Positions 12,295 to 23,873 of a DNA stretch of 64,000 nucleotides are shown here, piece after piece. The notes beneath the pieces are model-generated. The model saw nothing but the letters and a program-made list of their open reading frames with translations, was not told where the DNA came from and searched no databases. The position numbers and the translations under genes were made by a program. Source of the DNA: Branchiostoma floridae (Eukaryota > Chordata > Leptocardii > Amphioxiformes > Branchiostomatidae); assembly GCF_000003815.2 (NCBI RefSeq), contig NC_049994.1, positions 10,521,751 through 10,585,750 on the forward strand. Direction: 5' to 3'. The stretch's first letter is position 1, and the number at the start of each line of letters is the position of its first letter.

Positions 12295-12311
12295 GGTTCA
12301 TGTAGGGTTCA
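12295..12311 (+). promoter_or_regulatory. Perfect DR5 retinoic-acid-type element
   Basis: GGTTCA-tgtag-GGTTCA has both half-sites matching RGKTCA with a 5 bp spacer. It is also an 11 bp tandem repeat, so it may have arisen by local duplication. Confidence 0.5.
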
Positions 12312-13330
12312 TACGTGACAAATGTACTGCTATTCCCAGCCCTGTATGAATCGGTGCTCTTATGGGTATCCTGCAAGGCCTACTTACAGTTCATAAATGA
12401 ATAAAAATTACTCACACTGTACACTTTCTAATATTACCTCAACCTGTTCTTTAATAGGAAATGAATAACCATGTAGTATTGTTAATACGCTGTTCGCTAG
12501 CTTTTTTTTTTGATCTTCGATTTCTCAAATTCTAGAAACGTCTTCGTATATTCCCTAGCGAAGAAGAATCTTGTTTCGCTTCTCCCGATTATGTACTTGA
12601 TACAAATGTTTCATTTTGGGAATAATGCTGCCTACGTAAATGCTAGAACGCGCCGTTGTCATAAATTGTGTCCCCACTCACTAGCGGATTGTTGTAGGAC
12701 TTTTCCACAATCATAAATTTTGCGTGTGCGTCTTTGACGATGTCTCCTTGTAGCAATTCTACCCAATTAGACAACTTCGGCTCGTTGTTCATGCGCGTTT
12801 TTCCTATCTATCTTCCAGAAACTAGCTGTTAGATTTCTGTCTGAATATTCAACTGAAGATGGAGAACCTTATAGACATTCTGGAATTCTCAAAACAATTT
12901 GTGCCTGGAACATGAAGAGTCGTTTAATACATTGATTGTCGCTGGGTTCATTTTCAAGTTATATTTTCCGGTATAACTCATAGTTAACATGTTAGAGAAG
13001 CTAAGAGTAGATAACAAAAGACTCGATACACATTTAACATGGTTCAAACAATTTAATTCCATTCCTGAAAAGAACATATTCCGATCTGTGTACATTTAGA
13101 AATGGTTTCCTTGCGGCAGAATATCTTCTTGTAATTTTACAAATTGTTATGTTACTCTGCTCCTTCTCAAAACTACAATAAGATTTTGAGTAATATCAAA
13201 ATGTGTTTTCCAAAATTCTTGGCAGTACGTACTGCAACAAGAAAGTTAGGGCACTGGCCTAGACATACTGAAGTAAAAACACAACCGCTACCTGCTAAAA
13301 TTATCTGGTCAAATAAAAATTGAAAATAAG

Positions 13331-13365
13331 TCTACTTTACTCTACTCCACTGTACTCTATTCTAC
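13331..13365 (+). repeat. TCTAC pentanucleotide tract, locus 2
   Basis: Seven units of a degenerate TCTAC repeat (variants TTTAC, TCCAC, TGTAC, TCTAT). It is the longest of the five tracts. Confidence 0.8.
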
Positions 13366-14295
13366 TCAAAAACCTTCTAAAAATTATATCTCTCTCACAA
13401 TAGAAAACGCAACATGAAATGCCAATTCCAATGATTGAATAATTCTTTTAAAACTTAAATACTGAAAACTCGTAAAATTATATTTCTATTCTACTTCGCT
13501 ATCTAACTGTAATTATTAGACAACAACTATAGAAAAGCTATAGAATAAAGCTAAGAAATACAGCCACTGAAAAATTCTTAATTTACCTGAATACTCATAC
13601 ATTCGTCAGCTAATAATAATGACATACAGAAGTCACTACTTTACGCGGTCGGTCATATTGCTTAGTCTCATAGGGATCAAATAATACTTTCTCTTTCAGT
13701 TGAAGCAAACTTCTTTTTCTGCAAGGAAAAAGACGCAAAATAAGTTCTCATAGAACAGAAAAATGACATCTAATTTAAAAAAACCATGTTACATTTTACT
13801 CCCAACGTGAAATAGACAAATGTTTCCTACTTACAATTTCTGTGATATGTTCCTTAGAACATTTAGTCAAAAGAGAAACATAATTGTTCTTTCAACATGT
13901 AGTCGGTAGGCAAAGTCCTACCTTCAATTCTTTCTTTACATTAGAAAAAAAAATCAAATTCCACAGATATACAAAAAATACACGAAAAACAAGCACTCTT
14001 TTCCAGTTACAATCATTTTTCACCGGTCGTTTTGATATGGATTTTCCTCCTACATTTGTAGAAATGACTATCGGAGAAAGAATGGATTTTGACCAGTTAG
14101 GCGACGTTCACCGTCCACTGTTCCACAAGAATATATCCTCTGTAGCTTGTGTGTTCTAAGATACTTGCAAAAAAGCTATGCAAGAGATTTTTCTAATAGA
14201 AAACACTGAAACATGTGCGCCGTATTAGAAATTCTGTCTCCAAATAAATCCCATTATTACCTAGTGACAATATTGTAATTTTCCCCGCTCCTGGC

Positions 14296-14512
14296 NNNNN
14301 NNNNNNNNNNNNNNNNNNNNNNNNNNNNNNNNNNNNNNNNNNNNNNNNNNNNNNNNNNNNNNNNNNNNNNNNNNNNNNNNNNNNNNNNNNNNNNNNNNNN
14401 NNNNNNNNNNNNNNNNNNNNNNNNNNNNNNNNNNNNNNNNNNNNNNNNNNNNNNNNNNNNNNNNNNNNNNNNNNNNNNNNNNNNNNNNNNNNNNNNNNNN
14501 NNNNNNNNNNNN
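14296..14512. other. Assembly gap (217 N)
   Basis: A run of 217 N. Overlapping predicted ORFs are artefacts. Confidence 0.99.
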
Positions 14513-17500
14513 CTAGTGCACTTGCCTGGCATTTACAATAACAACTAAGAATCAGAGAATAAAGAATTAAATCGTACATTTGTGCTTAAAATCTTAAAGT
14601 TAAGAAATTAAGTTATATTTGAGTGACGTTACGTTCTAAAGACGGATATTAAAGTTGAGAACCCTGTCACGACGGACTAGACGATTTCTCCCATCTCCTG
14701 ACCTAACCTTTCCTTGCCCTTCTCCGTACTCCCTAACAAATTTATCTTTTCATTTATCGGTTCGATGGCTCGATTATAAATATGCATTACGCAGAACGAT
14801 TTCCAATAGTTCCTCGTGCCGACCCGGCATACCAACCACTCAGGTCATCCTTGGGTCAGGTCCGCAAAGTTCAGTTCTACCCAGCAACTTTTCTTCACAT
14901 TTTACTCGCTTCAGTTGGTCTACTGTATACTGTACGTAGTAGTACAGCAATCTTCAACTTTTTCCGACCTTTTTCCTTTACAGTTGTCCTTTTTTGTAAC
15001 TAATATTTATATATATACATTGTTTAAGCATTACTACAAACGTATGTTATACAGGAAAAGTTCCAATTTGTTTTCGTTTGAACCCCCAAAACAAAAAAGG
15101 CACGATGATACAGAAATCAAAACTGGTGTGTCTTCCTTTCATTCCTAACATGTTTACGCTATCTAGTCGTTAACTTTTTAAAGCATCTCCCGAAGCATAT
15201 GTACTTTTCAAATATTTAAAAACGCGTTGTTTTGAGTTTTATCTAATATTTGTTTTGCCACAACAGATGTCTGATTTAACGCCTTGCTTCTGGGTGAAAA
15301 TTTCCACACCCAAAAACTTTTCCTCACACTTTTACAAAATTTATAACTTTTCCCGCAGAGATAGCGCAGATGGCCTCCCTCGCTTCCCGTAAACTTTCAC
15401 TGTCCTTTCACTTTTAGGGAAACCAGCATGACCTTAAAATTGAAAAAAGAAAGAACTACCCGCTATATCTAAATTGGAAAAAAAACTATCCACTTTTCTA
15501 CGTGTCGAAATAAGTATAAAGAATTGTGGCTTTGTCTTTCTGTCAGACTAAAAAGTTGTCTTCCCTTGTTCAAAAAGACCGTCCTTGTCTCTTTTCGCCG
15601 TGACCCTTCCTCTATTGATTACTTAAACACCTTGCTTCTATCCAATTTACTGGCACTTTCTCCAACAGGTTTTTCTCTCCGCAGTCTCCAATTTTCTTCA
15701 AGTTTCCTCCCCGCTGAAAGAAACTCCTTCGGGCCAGCAAATCGTCGGTAGGTGAATTTGTAATGAATCGGCGGGGGCTTTATCGTCAACCGACAGAGGC
15801 TACGACTGTGTTCCAACCTTCCAGTCAACTGGGGATTTGGTCCAATCTTATAAACGTGGTGGGGCTTTTCTGTGGCGACGACATGTCTGGGGGTAAAGTC
15901 GACGCAATTCAATAATAATACCCACGGTTTTGTACAGCTTCCGCCCCTGTGCGGTGAACTTCAGTGGGAAAGGACTCACTCTCAAATCCATCTACATATT
16001 TCAAACTTATTTTTCTCGTCTAATCTACCTTGTAGACTTCAATTAGATAGATCGTGTGCAAAGGAATTAATACCAGCTATATTATATTTCAGCTTCAAAT
16101 CATTCAATTACAATGCTGTATTTTACCGATTATTTTCAATATTGAATCGTACTGTCCGTTCTATCAGCTTAATATTTTTAAGTTTTTAAGGAGATGGATA
16201 TGAAAAGATAATGTTGAGAAAACAATAACTGACGTGCGAGTGTCGATTTTAAAGTGTCAATTTCTGATACCGAAGGTGTCAGTTCCTCAGCGCGTTATTT
16301 ATGTGGATTGTATCCGGAGTTTTTGAAGTGGCGAGTCGGTGGATATACATTCGGCTTAACCCTACTTTGCTTCTCGCCGGCGAACTTTTCAGTCCAACGA
16401 GAAAGCCTCCTCTCATCTGGCGAAAGGTGACGTATCTTCCCGCGCATCAATTCCCGGTCCCAACGTAATCCCCGCGGAATTATGGTGTTACGATTGAACT
16501 TTCGTCGCCCCCATGTTCCAGCTTCGCGGCCGTCACATGATTGAACAAGGCGTATTTTCTAATCCATTTAAAGAGAGAGAGAAAAAAAGACGAAGATACG
16601 TGTGAAGATTGCAATCATCTAACCATCCTACTTTCCTCGATAATGTTGTAATTGTAATGCAGCGTGGCGTCGTCGGCATCCAAGCTCCGCTCCTCATATC
16701 GTCTTGGAAATTTTGATGAGTAGGATACGTGACATCCTACCGATGATTTTCGCTCTCTCTCCTGACCTGGAAACGATTTTGCCGCAGCGTTTCATCCATC
16801 ATGTTTGCCGCTCGCCGGGTTCATCTCTGGTGCACGGCAACGTAGTTTTGCCGGCAACAAAACTTTCTGAAGGTCAGCGAAAGGTAAAGAGAGAGAGAGG
16901 AGGAATCTATCACGCGGGAGAGCGGTCGGGCCTAGAGATAGGGGTGCATCCATGTGTCAAATGTCAAGCTCACCCTATTCCGTGCCGTGGTATTGGTTTT
17001 TTTTTTTAAACCGTGACGCCTTTTAGCAGGCAACGAGTTCAAAATGGGGGCTAATAGCGGCAGACGATATTTTTACAAAATTAGGCCGTCGGCATGTGAC
17101 GGTCGTGTCTAAATAGGGAGCAATCGGGTAGAATTACTTGTGCAAACGGATCGTCCATTCGCGTTAATACATGTAGATTTCCTCCGTAACTTATTTCTCT
17201 TCGTTTAATATCTAACACTACTGTACACGACGATTGAAATAACTATACAAATTAAAATTTATATAGAAAAATGTGGGGAGATTGGTTGTCGAATGGTAAA
17301 AAAAGTATAATCCTGTCAGTTTATCTTTCGAAAAAAAGTCAATCCTCTTCTCGCGTGAAGTCAATTCTCTCGAAAGTTTGGATTCACCTCCACTTGCCCC
17401 CGCGTACTTAGGGTTGATGTATTCGTGGTCAGTCTATCTGTGTCAGCCAGGGAAAACTTGGGGCCATTTTTGAGAGATAAGGCCGATGAGAAAATGACCT

Positions 17501-19861
17501 TTCGGCGACGGTGATTCAAAGCCCGCGAAAACCAACTGATTGCTATTCTCTCACCTGGGCAGACACCGCCGAATGTACGGAATACGAATGAGAAGTTGTG
17601 CTTACGAAGTTGAACTAACTTCGGTCATATCACCCGCGTGGTGTTACAAAACACTACACGTGCTACCCAAGATAAGATAAGAGGGATTTCTCTTTAATTA
17701 TGAGAGAAATTTGGGCTTGTTTAAAAGAGCGATTGTTACGGAAGGCGAGGTTGTGCCTTGATGCTGTTTTGTCCCAAACATCTTGATGATTTATTTGTAC
17801 GGTTGTATCAAGCAACGACACGCGTTCAATATCATGTTCATCACACTTGCCTTAGTCCAATTGTCTAGACAGTTCGCCCTTTTCCCACCTTTTGTCTCCA
17901 GCCTTCTTTTTGGTCTTCCATTCCACGGCGGCACGTTCAAAAACTTGCACGTCCGAAAAGCAGCTCAAATCTTCCCATCTTTTGCTCCCAAAAATAACTC
18001 ACGCACTTTAGATTGGGGAGATATTGTCCATATATCGTATTCCGTTTTAATAGCACGATAGCTGAACAGAATGTGATCTTATTTTGAGAGTTAATCAAAC
18101 GATAATGACAAGTCCTACAAAACCGAGGTGACCAGAGATTGTAAGATTATTTTAGACCCACTTTCGGGCCGAACAAAAGTCTGCCTCTTTTCTCCGTTAC
18201 TAATTACTACGATCTACTCTACTCCACTCATCGATAGAAACCATTAGAAGTGCTGAAATCACTTACATCTGTTACAAAACGTAAAAGGAAGTCGCAAAAA
18301 CTGTCTTTTAAAACACACAACTTCACGTTCTCATGTCTTCTCTTCTCAAAGCACTTCTTCTCTCTTTATCATCTCTTCCAAACTTGTGCCATGTATCGTG
18401 TCTTTCTTGTCCAACGTGTTCTCCATTCCTCAACTTGATGTATTTCTTGCAATTTGCTACACTATCTATGACTTTTAATGTTTTTAGCGTACTGAGGTTG
18501 TGAAAAAAAGATACCCTCCTAACATTTCTTTCGAATAAACGGAGTAGAACAAAAAGATAGTATAAACTACCGCATAAGACACCACCAAATGTAACACATT
18601 GTTATAGTTTACTATTGACCACGGACGAGCCGTATACAACCGCATAAAGTTTTACGTCTTTTTTATTGAAATATAAAAGCTCGTAACGTGTAAGATATAA
18701 ACTGATGGCTAGTTGGTTACAAATGTTGCACATCAACTTCCACCGTACTGTACGTTAGACAGCCAGTTGTAAGAATGTTATAACATGTACTTTGACCTCC
18801 TGGGTTTATATCTATGCGACAACACTATCCAGAAAGAATGTGTCAAAATCCTTTGACATACGTTTGCAAAGTATACTCCAAGTCGCTCACAGTTTAACAT
18901 TTCTACAAACACAGTATTTATTTTTCTCTTTTACTCTGCGTTTTTGGGGACACGAACCCTAGTTGGTTGTTGGGTTAAACTTCTTTAAAGTGAGACGAGT
19001 TTTTGTAGTGTTCCGAAGTACATGTACTATGTTCTGCCTCTTTTAAGCGTCTTGCTTACTTCGCGCCACAACAATGCACAATTAATCAAGGGTGTAGCAC
19101 TTACCTATCACCTTACAATCCCCACGACTTGTTGCATACTCCAGTTACCCAAGACACAACCTAACAAAACAGTGCGTCCGAGCGGTTTTCATGTCGGTAT
19201 GTTTACCTTTACTTACGAGTATATAGTTATACCTCCATATGTACATTTAATCTAGGTTGGTATTCAGACAGAGAAAAAGGGGATCGGGTTATGTTTGACT
19301 GTGTTGGTCCTTCTCTGAATTGAAGTTCAACAACAAATTGTCGAGTTTGTCAAGAGGGTCTAGACAATATGTAGGTGAAAAGTTCAGCACATACGTGACC
19401 AGACAAAACTGACGGCTAAGTTTCCGACTCTGCTCAGCGACACTCAAGCTTTCAAATGACGTAAAACAAAGACGGTATAAAAACGGTTTAAACGTGTGGA
19501 AGGCCAACATAAGTTCGCGGCCGGACGGAATACACAGTTTAGCGGTGGGTTTTTTAACATCGTGTATAAGGTAAACACACATCTGTACGACATACTCTTT
19601 TTCTTTACAACAAATTTCCTCTAACAATGTGCCTAAATAATGCTCACAGATGTACTATTTCTAGTAATAATCTGTATACAATACAAGACAACAGTAAGAT
19701 TGCATGTACGAAATGTAACCTAAAACTACTGAGGATTTCTGATGGTATGGTTGTGTTGTTGACTGGCATGTTTTGCTTTACTCTCTCCTGTGCAGCCGAG
19801 ATGTTTATTCTTTTCTTTGTTAGCCCTTAGATTCCCCAATTGTAGTTTACATGCATTGTTT
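14513..19861. other. Hox5-mir-10 intergenic DNA, part 2
   Basis: No gene was recognised. A perfect DR5 lies at 14842. The stretch about 15.9-17.6 kb is richer in GC and CpG than its neighbours and contains short GA-rich runs (about 16572 and 16884). A TCTAC tract lies at 18213-18227. Confidence 0.7.
14842..14858 (+). promoter_or_regulatory. Perfect DR5 retinoic-acid-type element
   Basis: AGGTCA-tcctt-GGGTCA is a strong-consensus DR5. An overlapping AGGTCC (14858-14863) and an AGTTCA (14868-14873) follow it, so four half-site-like sequences lie in 32 bp. It lies just after a draft gap. Confidence 0.6.
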
Positions 19862-20156
19862 NNNNNNNNNNNNNNNNNNNNNNNNNNNNNNNNNNNNNNN
19901 NNNNNNNNNNNNNNNNNNNNNNNNNNNNNNNNNNNNNNNNNNNNNNNNNNNNNNNNNNNNNNNNNNNNNNNNNNNNNNNNNNNNNNNNNNNNNNNNNNNN
20001 NNNNNNNNNNNNNNNNNNNNNNNNNNNNNNNNNNNNNNNNNNNNNNNNNNNNNNNNNNNNNNNNNNNNNNNNNNNNNNNNNNNNNNNNNNNNNNNNNNNN
20101 NNNNNNNNNNNNNNNNNNNNNNNNNNNNNNNNNNNNNNNNNNNNNNNNNNNNNNNN
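19862..20156. other. Assembly gap (295 N)
   Basis: A run of 295 N. Overlapping predicted ORFs are artefacts. Confidence 0.99.
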
Positions 20157-21879
20157 TTTACATCGTTACACATTTTTATGTAGCGCTTCGATTTCGCAAA
20201 TGTTACCTATTTCTGACTGGTTATCCCTTAGCCATTCGGTTATCAAAATCAGCAGATACTAGTAAAATATAAACATTAGATTTCCAATGGTTTAGCAGTC
20301 TTTTCGTGCGAATCATAGCAACACAATGGTTGAATTTCAGTACTTATATTGCTCTACTCTACTCTAGTAAACCTAAGTCGTATAGTCAAGGGCCACAGCA
20401 TGCTTATACAGAAAAGCTATTGTTTTAAACAGAATACAGACGGATGATGCTTTGAAAGATTCACCATAGCTTAGGAGAAAACATGTGAGATCAGTTGTTC
20501 GGTTGAGAACGAAAATGGTTTCCGACTTTTTCTTTCTGTATCACTGTTCCGCCGTGAGACATGTACACATGAAATCGACTCACCAACTGAAGCATCCAAG
20601 AAAGATGTAGATGTGTACATATTATTATGTTAGAAAACTTGCAATCTTCCTATCCTCCTATTGTCTTCAGCTACCTACTAGTTACCTAAATAGTCATAGC
20701 TAGACTTTGTGTTGTGTTGTCTCTGTTATATATTTACTATGCGGTCTTTCAGCCTACAATATATCCTTACTATAAACAAATTCTAAGATATAGTGGTGAA
20801 ACGAAGATATAGTGGCTCAGAAATATTTATTTCTTAAAAACAAATCGTCTAAAAGCCCGTCTTTCTCAATTTCATTAATTTCCGTAACGCTAGATGACAA
20901 GAGACTTTTTTAACAGTGCCTTACTCTAAAAGATTGATATCTATCCAGATGACAAAACTGACAAGTTCCTAAAGGATTAAACATTCTACTTGAAACTTGT
21001 TGACCCTTAAACTCTTCTTTCCAAATAATTGAAATATACTTTTGCTGTGCTTATATTTCTAATTTCTTTGTCCCTTTTGAAGCAAACTCTGTATCCACCA
21101 TTCAAAAACTGCGTTAAGCCATTTTACATTCGTACGGAGAGTACATCAGAAAGCTAAAATAATTCTAAGACATTTATGTTTTTAAACTAAAGAAAACATA
21201 ACAGTTGTCTACGGTTAGCTTTCTCCCTGTAGGTTCTGTGGTATGTATACCACACCCGCAACTGTAAGCTATTTCCAAACTAGCTGATTTATTTCTTGAT
21301 CTTTGGCACACAGACTCGTAATTCTCTCTCTCCGATTTCCTGATCTGATAACTAGTAACATTTTCTGCTAAGAAATAACAAGAACACATGCCAACTTTTT
21401 ACGAGAATTTTGCGATATAGCTTCGAGTATCGTAACCTTATCAAGTATAGTATTCCCCCTGACGGTGAAGGTAAAATGTACAACAGATATTCAACAGAAA
21501 CTAGTAGAGTCTTCTTAATGTCTGCTATAAATCTACTAAGGTTGACAATCATTCGACCCCGTCTCAGTGGTGGCTTTCCTCCAAGCAATGGGACCTTTGA
21601 CCGAGTGCGGGACCACAACAAAAATATTTCTCAATAAAAATTGTGATTTATTGCTGATTCACTGTCGTTGAACACAGGGGAGTGCTCGACACACAAGTTA
21701 GCGTGCACCAACAGTCATTCGCCATTTCTCACCGAACATTCGCTTCGAACGGGCGGGAAAATGGTTTGTGTGGATGAAACGCTACGGAGAGAAACTAAAG
21801 AGAGGATTTCTAGTTCACGGATTGTTTTCTGTGCCCCGGATTTCGTTCATTCCGTTCACGGCCGAAAAGATGGGACAGA

Positions 21880-21905
21880 AGTTCGGTAAGTTCAACCAAA
21901 GTTCA
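21880..21905 (+). promoter_or_regulatory. Perfect DR5 with an extra half-site
   Basis: AGTTCA-accaa-AGTTCA (21889-21905) is a DR5 with identical half-sites. A third, slightly degenerate copy AGTTCG lies 3 bp upstream (21880-21885). The repeat resembles the RARB2 element. Receptor binding is inferred. Confidence 0.5.
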
Positions 21906-22092
21906 CCAAACTTTCTAGTATATTTTAAAAACTTGCCACCATCTTTCTACTAACTAACAATTGAAACCGTTTTCTATTTATATTTCTTCAACTTAAGGTA
22001 ACATTCAAATGTGATCTTGAAATCCGTTCTTGTATATAGGGAATAGCTACATTTGTTGTCTCTCATTGTGTTTTTTGCTGCGTCAACGGTTT

Positions 22093-22103
22093 CAAAATGG
22101 CGG
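22093..22103 (+). promoter_or_regulatory. YY1/Pho-type site
   Basis: CAAAATGGCGG is the reverse complement of CCGCCATTTTG and so matches the YY1 consensus core. It lies near the 21.9 kb DR5. Confidence 0.4.
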
Positions 22104-22525
22104 TTTTTCTGGACAAGGCTACGCTCTTAGCATCGAACTCTAACCAGATTTTTCCTTTTTATTTCTCCAATACCTTACTCTCCAACTCAAATTTCTTCTT
22201 CTACATGTTCCCTCAATCATTATGATGAAGAATTAGCGCTTTAGAAGTCAGTTTTCAATTCAAAATGGTAGCCCGATTCCTTGCCAAACTGAATACCCTT
22301 CCCTATCTTTTGTATTCTTATCTTCCAAAGAAATAAAAATAAAGCTACTCAAGTCAAAATACGGATATTTGTAGGTTAGACTTCCTCTTTTCCCTTTTCT
22401 GTAAATGTCCTAAAGTCCTGTTTATCCTAGATAGAAAGATATACCTGTATGTACATACAAACCTTTCCGTATACTTACCTTCCTACGCTTATATCCGTCC
22501 TTTCCTTATCCTTCTTGGTTTTATC

Positions 22526-22542
22526 TGGTCACATCTGGTTCA
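22526..22542 (+). promoter_or_regulatory. Imperfect DR5
   Basis: TGGTCA-catct-GGTTCA has a 5 bp spacer and one mismatch to RGKTCA in the first half-site. It lies about 115 bp before the TREpal. Confidence 0.35.
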
Positions 22543-22656
22543 CAAAAGTCGTTTTCATGTTTGGATTTTTGTGTGAAACAGACAGTAGAAGAAATGAAGA
22601 GTATGGTTATTTTCTGTTGGTTGGTTGGCCTGCCTATGACATCTGGGTCTCTGTAA

Positions 22657-22668
22657 AGGTCATGACCT
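22657..22668. promoter_or_regulatory. Perfect TREpal palindrome
   Basis: AGGTCATGACCT is the ideal inverted repeat with no spacer. It is known to bind thyroid hormone receptor and RAR/RXR. Only the motif supports its use here. Confidence 0.5.
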
Positions 22669-23862
22669 CGCGGTATGTACGTGCTCTGAAGGGTTGTGCC
22701 TGGCTCTGACAGCGGACACTCCATACCGACGTTGGTTCGTTACCTTGGAATTGTACATAAACTTCTCCACATTTGTCTTCAGAAAATATCCCTCCCGTCT
22801 GCCTCTGTTTCTGCATTCTTATTTTCATTGCTTAGCGGTTGCTATTAACCATTCAAAATTATGTTGCCTCCATCTCTATTTGCAAAGTTGTTCCTCCATT
22901 TATATGATCTACCGAATTTTGTTTAAGTTTTGTTCCATTTCTAATACTATACTTTTTACTAAATCTAACAAATTACTGCACTGTCTTACTAGAATTAAAC
23001 AGTGTAAATGAACTGTGTGTGCCTACAATTCTTTTAGTCTACTCTGCTCTACTCGCCTTTGTCAACTGCATTTTGCAACTCGTAATTTTCTTCTCCTTCG
23101 TCTCAACTATAAATGTGCAACAACTTCCTTTCTTTCCATGCTCCTTTTTACTTTTCATTTTCTATTTTTTCTTTTTGTTTCGATGAAGCATTTTTCTGCT
23201 TTTTCACAAGTCGGATCTACAGGGTATATACGTACAGACACAAACTGCGCGCCGTCTACTTTCATCCGATTAGAACCATCAATCCTCAATTTCTACTCAA
23301 ACGCTTTGACAAAAATTTGTACGAAAACATTCTCCAAATGTAATAATTTTGCAAAAGCATTGAAACCTAACAAGAAGTTAAATTCAACGGTAAATTTCTT
23401 CATTCTCCTACGGATTGAATCTATTTTCATTGTCACTTCATACCATGTGGCTACGCAAAACCACGCTAAGAAAACCAACACAAATATCACCTTGCACTTA
23501 TTGTAGGCTCCCAAAACACATATTTTATTGTGGCAGACACAATAATTGAGATAAAAAGAAATATATCTTTGTACAGAATGATTACAGAATAAGTTATTGC
23601 GAAGGTAAAAGGTATACATTAGTTTACGTCTCCGTGTATAGATACGCTTTCAATGTCTAAAGTGCGCATCACTGCTCAACTAATGTCCGTCAAATGCTGT
23701 ATTTTCTGCTTTTCTTTCTGTTTAAAACATCACAAAATTATTCCTAAATGTTCCTGAACATGTCTATATATCTATACACTGTCTACTATAATCAAAGACT
23801 GAATATTCCTTCCAAACTCGTATGATCACTGTCGTCGCACAAGATAAGTATGGTTGAAAACA

Positions 23863-23873
23863 AAGATGGCGGC
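23863..23873 (+). promoter_or_regulatory. YY1/Pho-type site
   Basis: AAGATGGCGGC is identical to the site at 3794-3804, next to the Hox5-proximal DR5. Confidence 0.4.

Larger units (their letters stand above)
3566..14295. other. Hox5-mir-10 intergenic DNA, part 1
   Basis: I saw no convincing gene here. The sequence is mostly AT-rich, with a more GC- and CpG-containing stretch around 4950-6100. It holds two perfect DR5 repeats (3759, 12295), a DR1 (4904), an NF-Y/USF pair (5381), YY1-type sites (3794, 5760), a long palindrome (6567) and minor simple repeats. ORFs up to about 128 codons show no recognisable domain. Confidence 0.75.
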
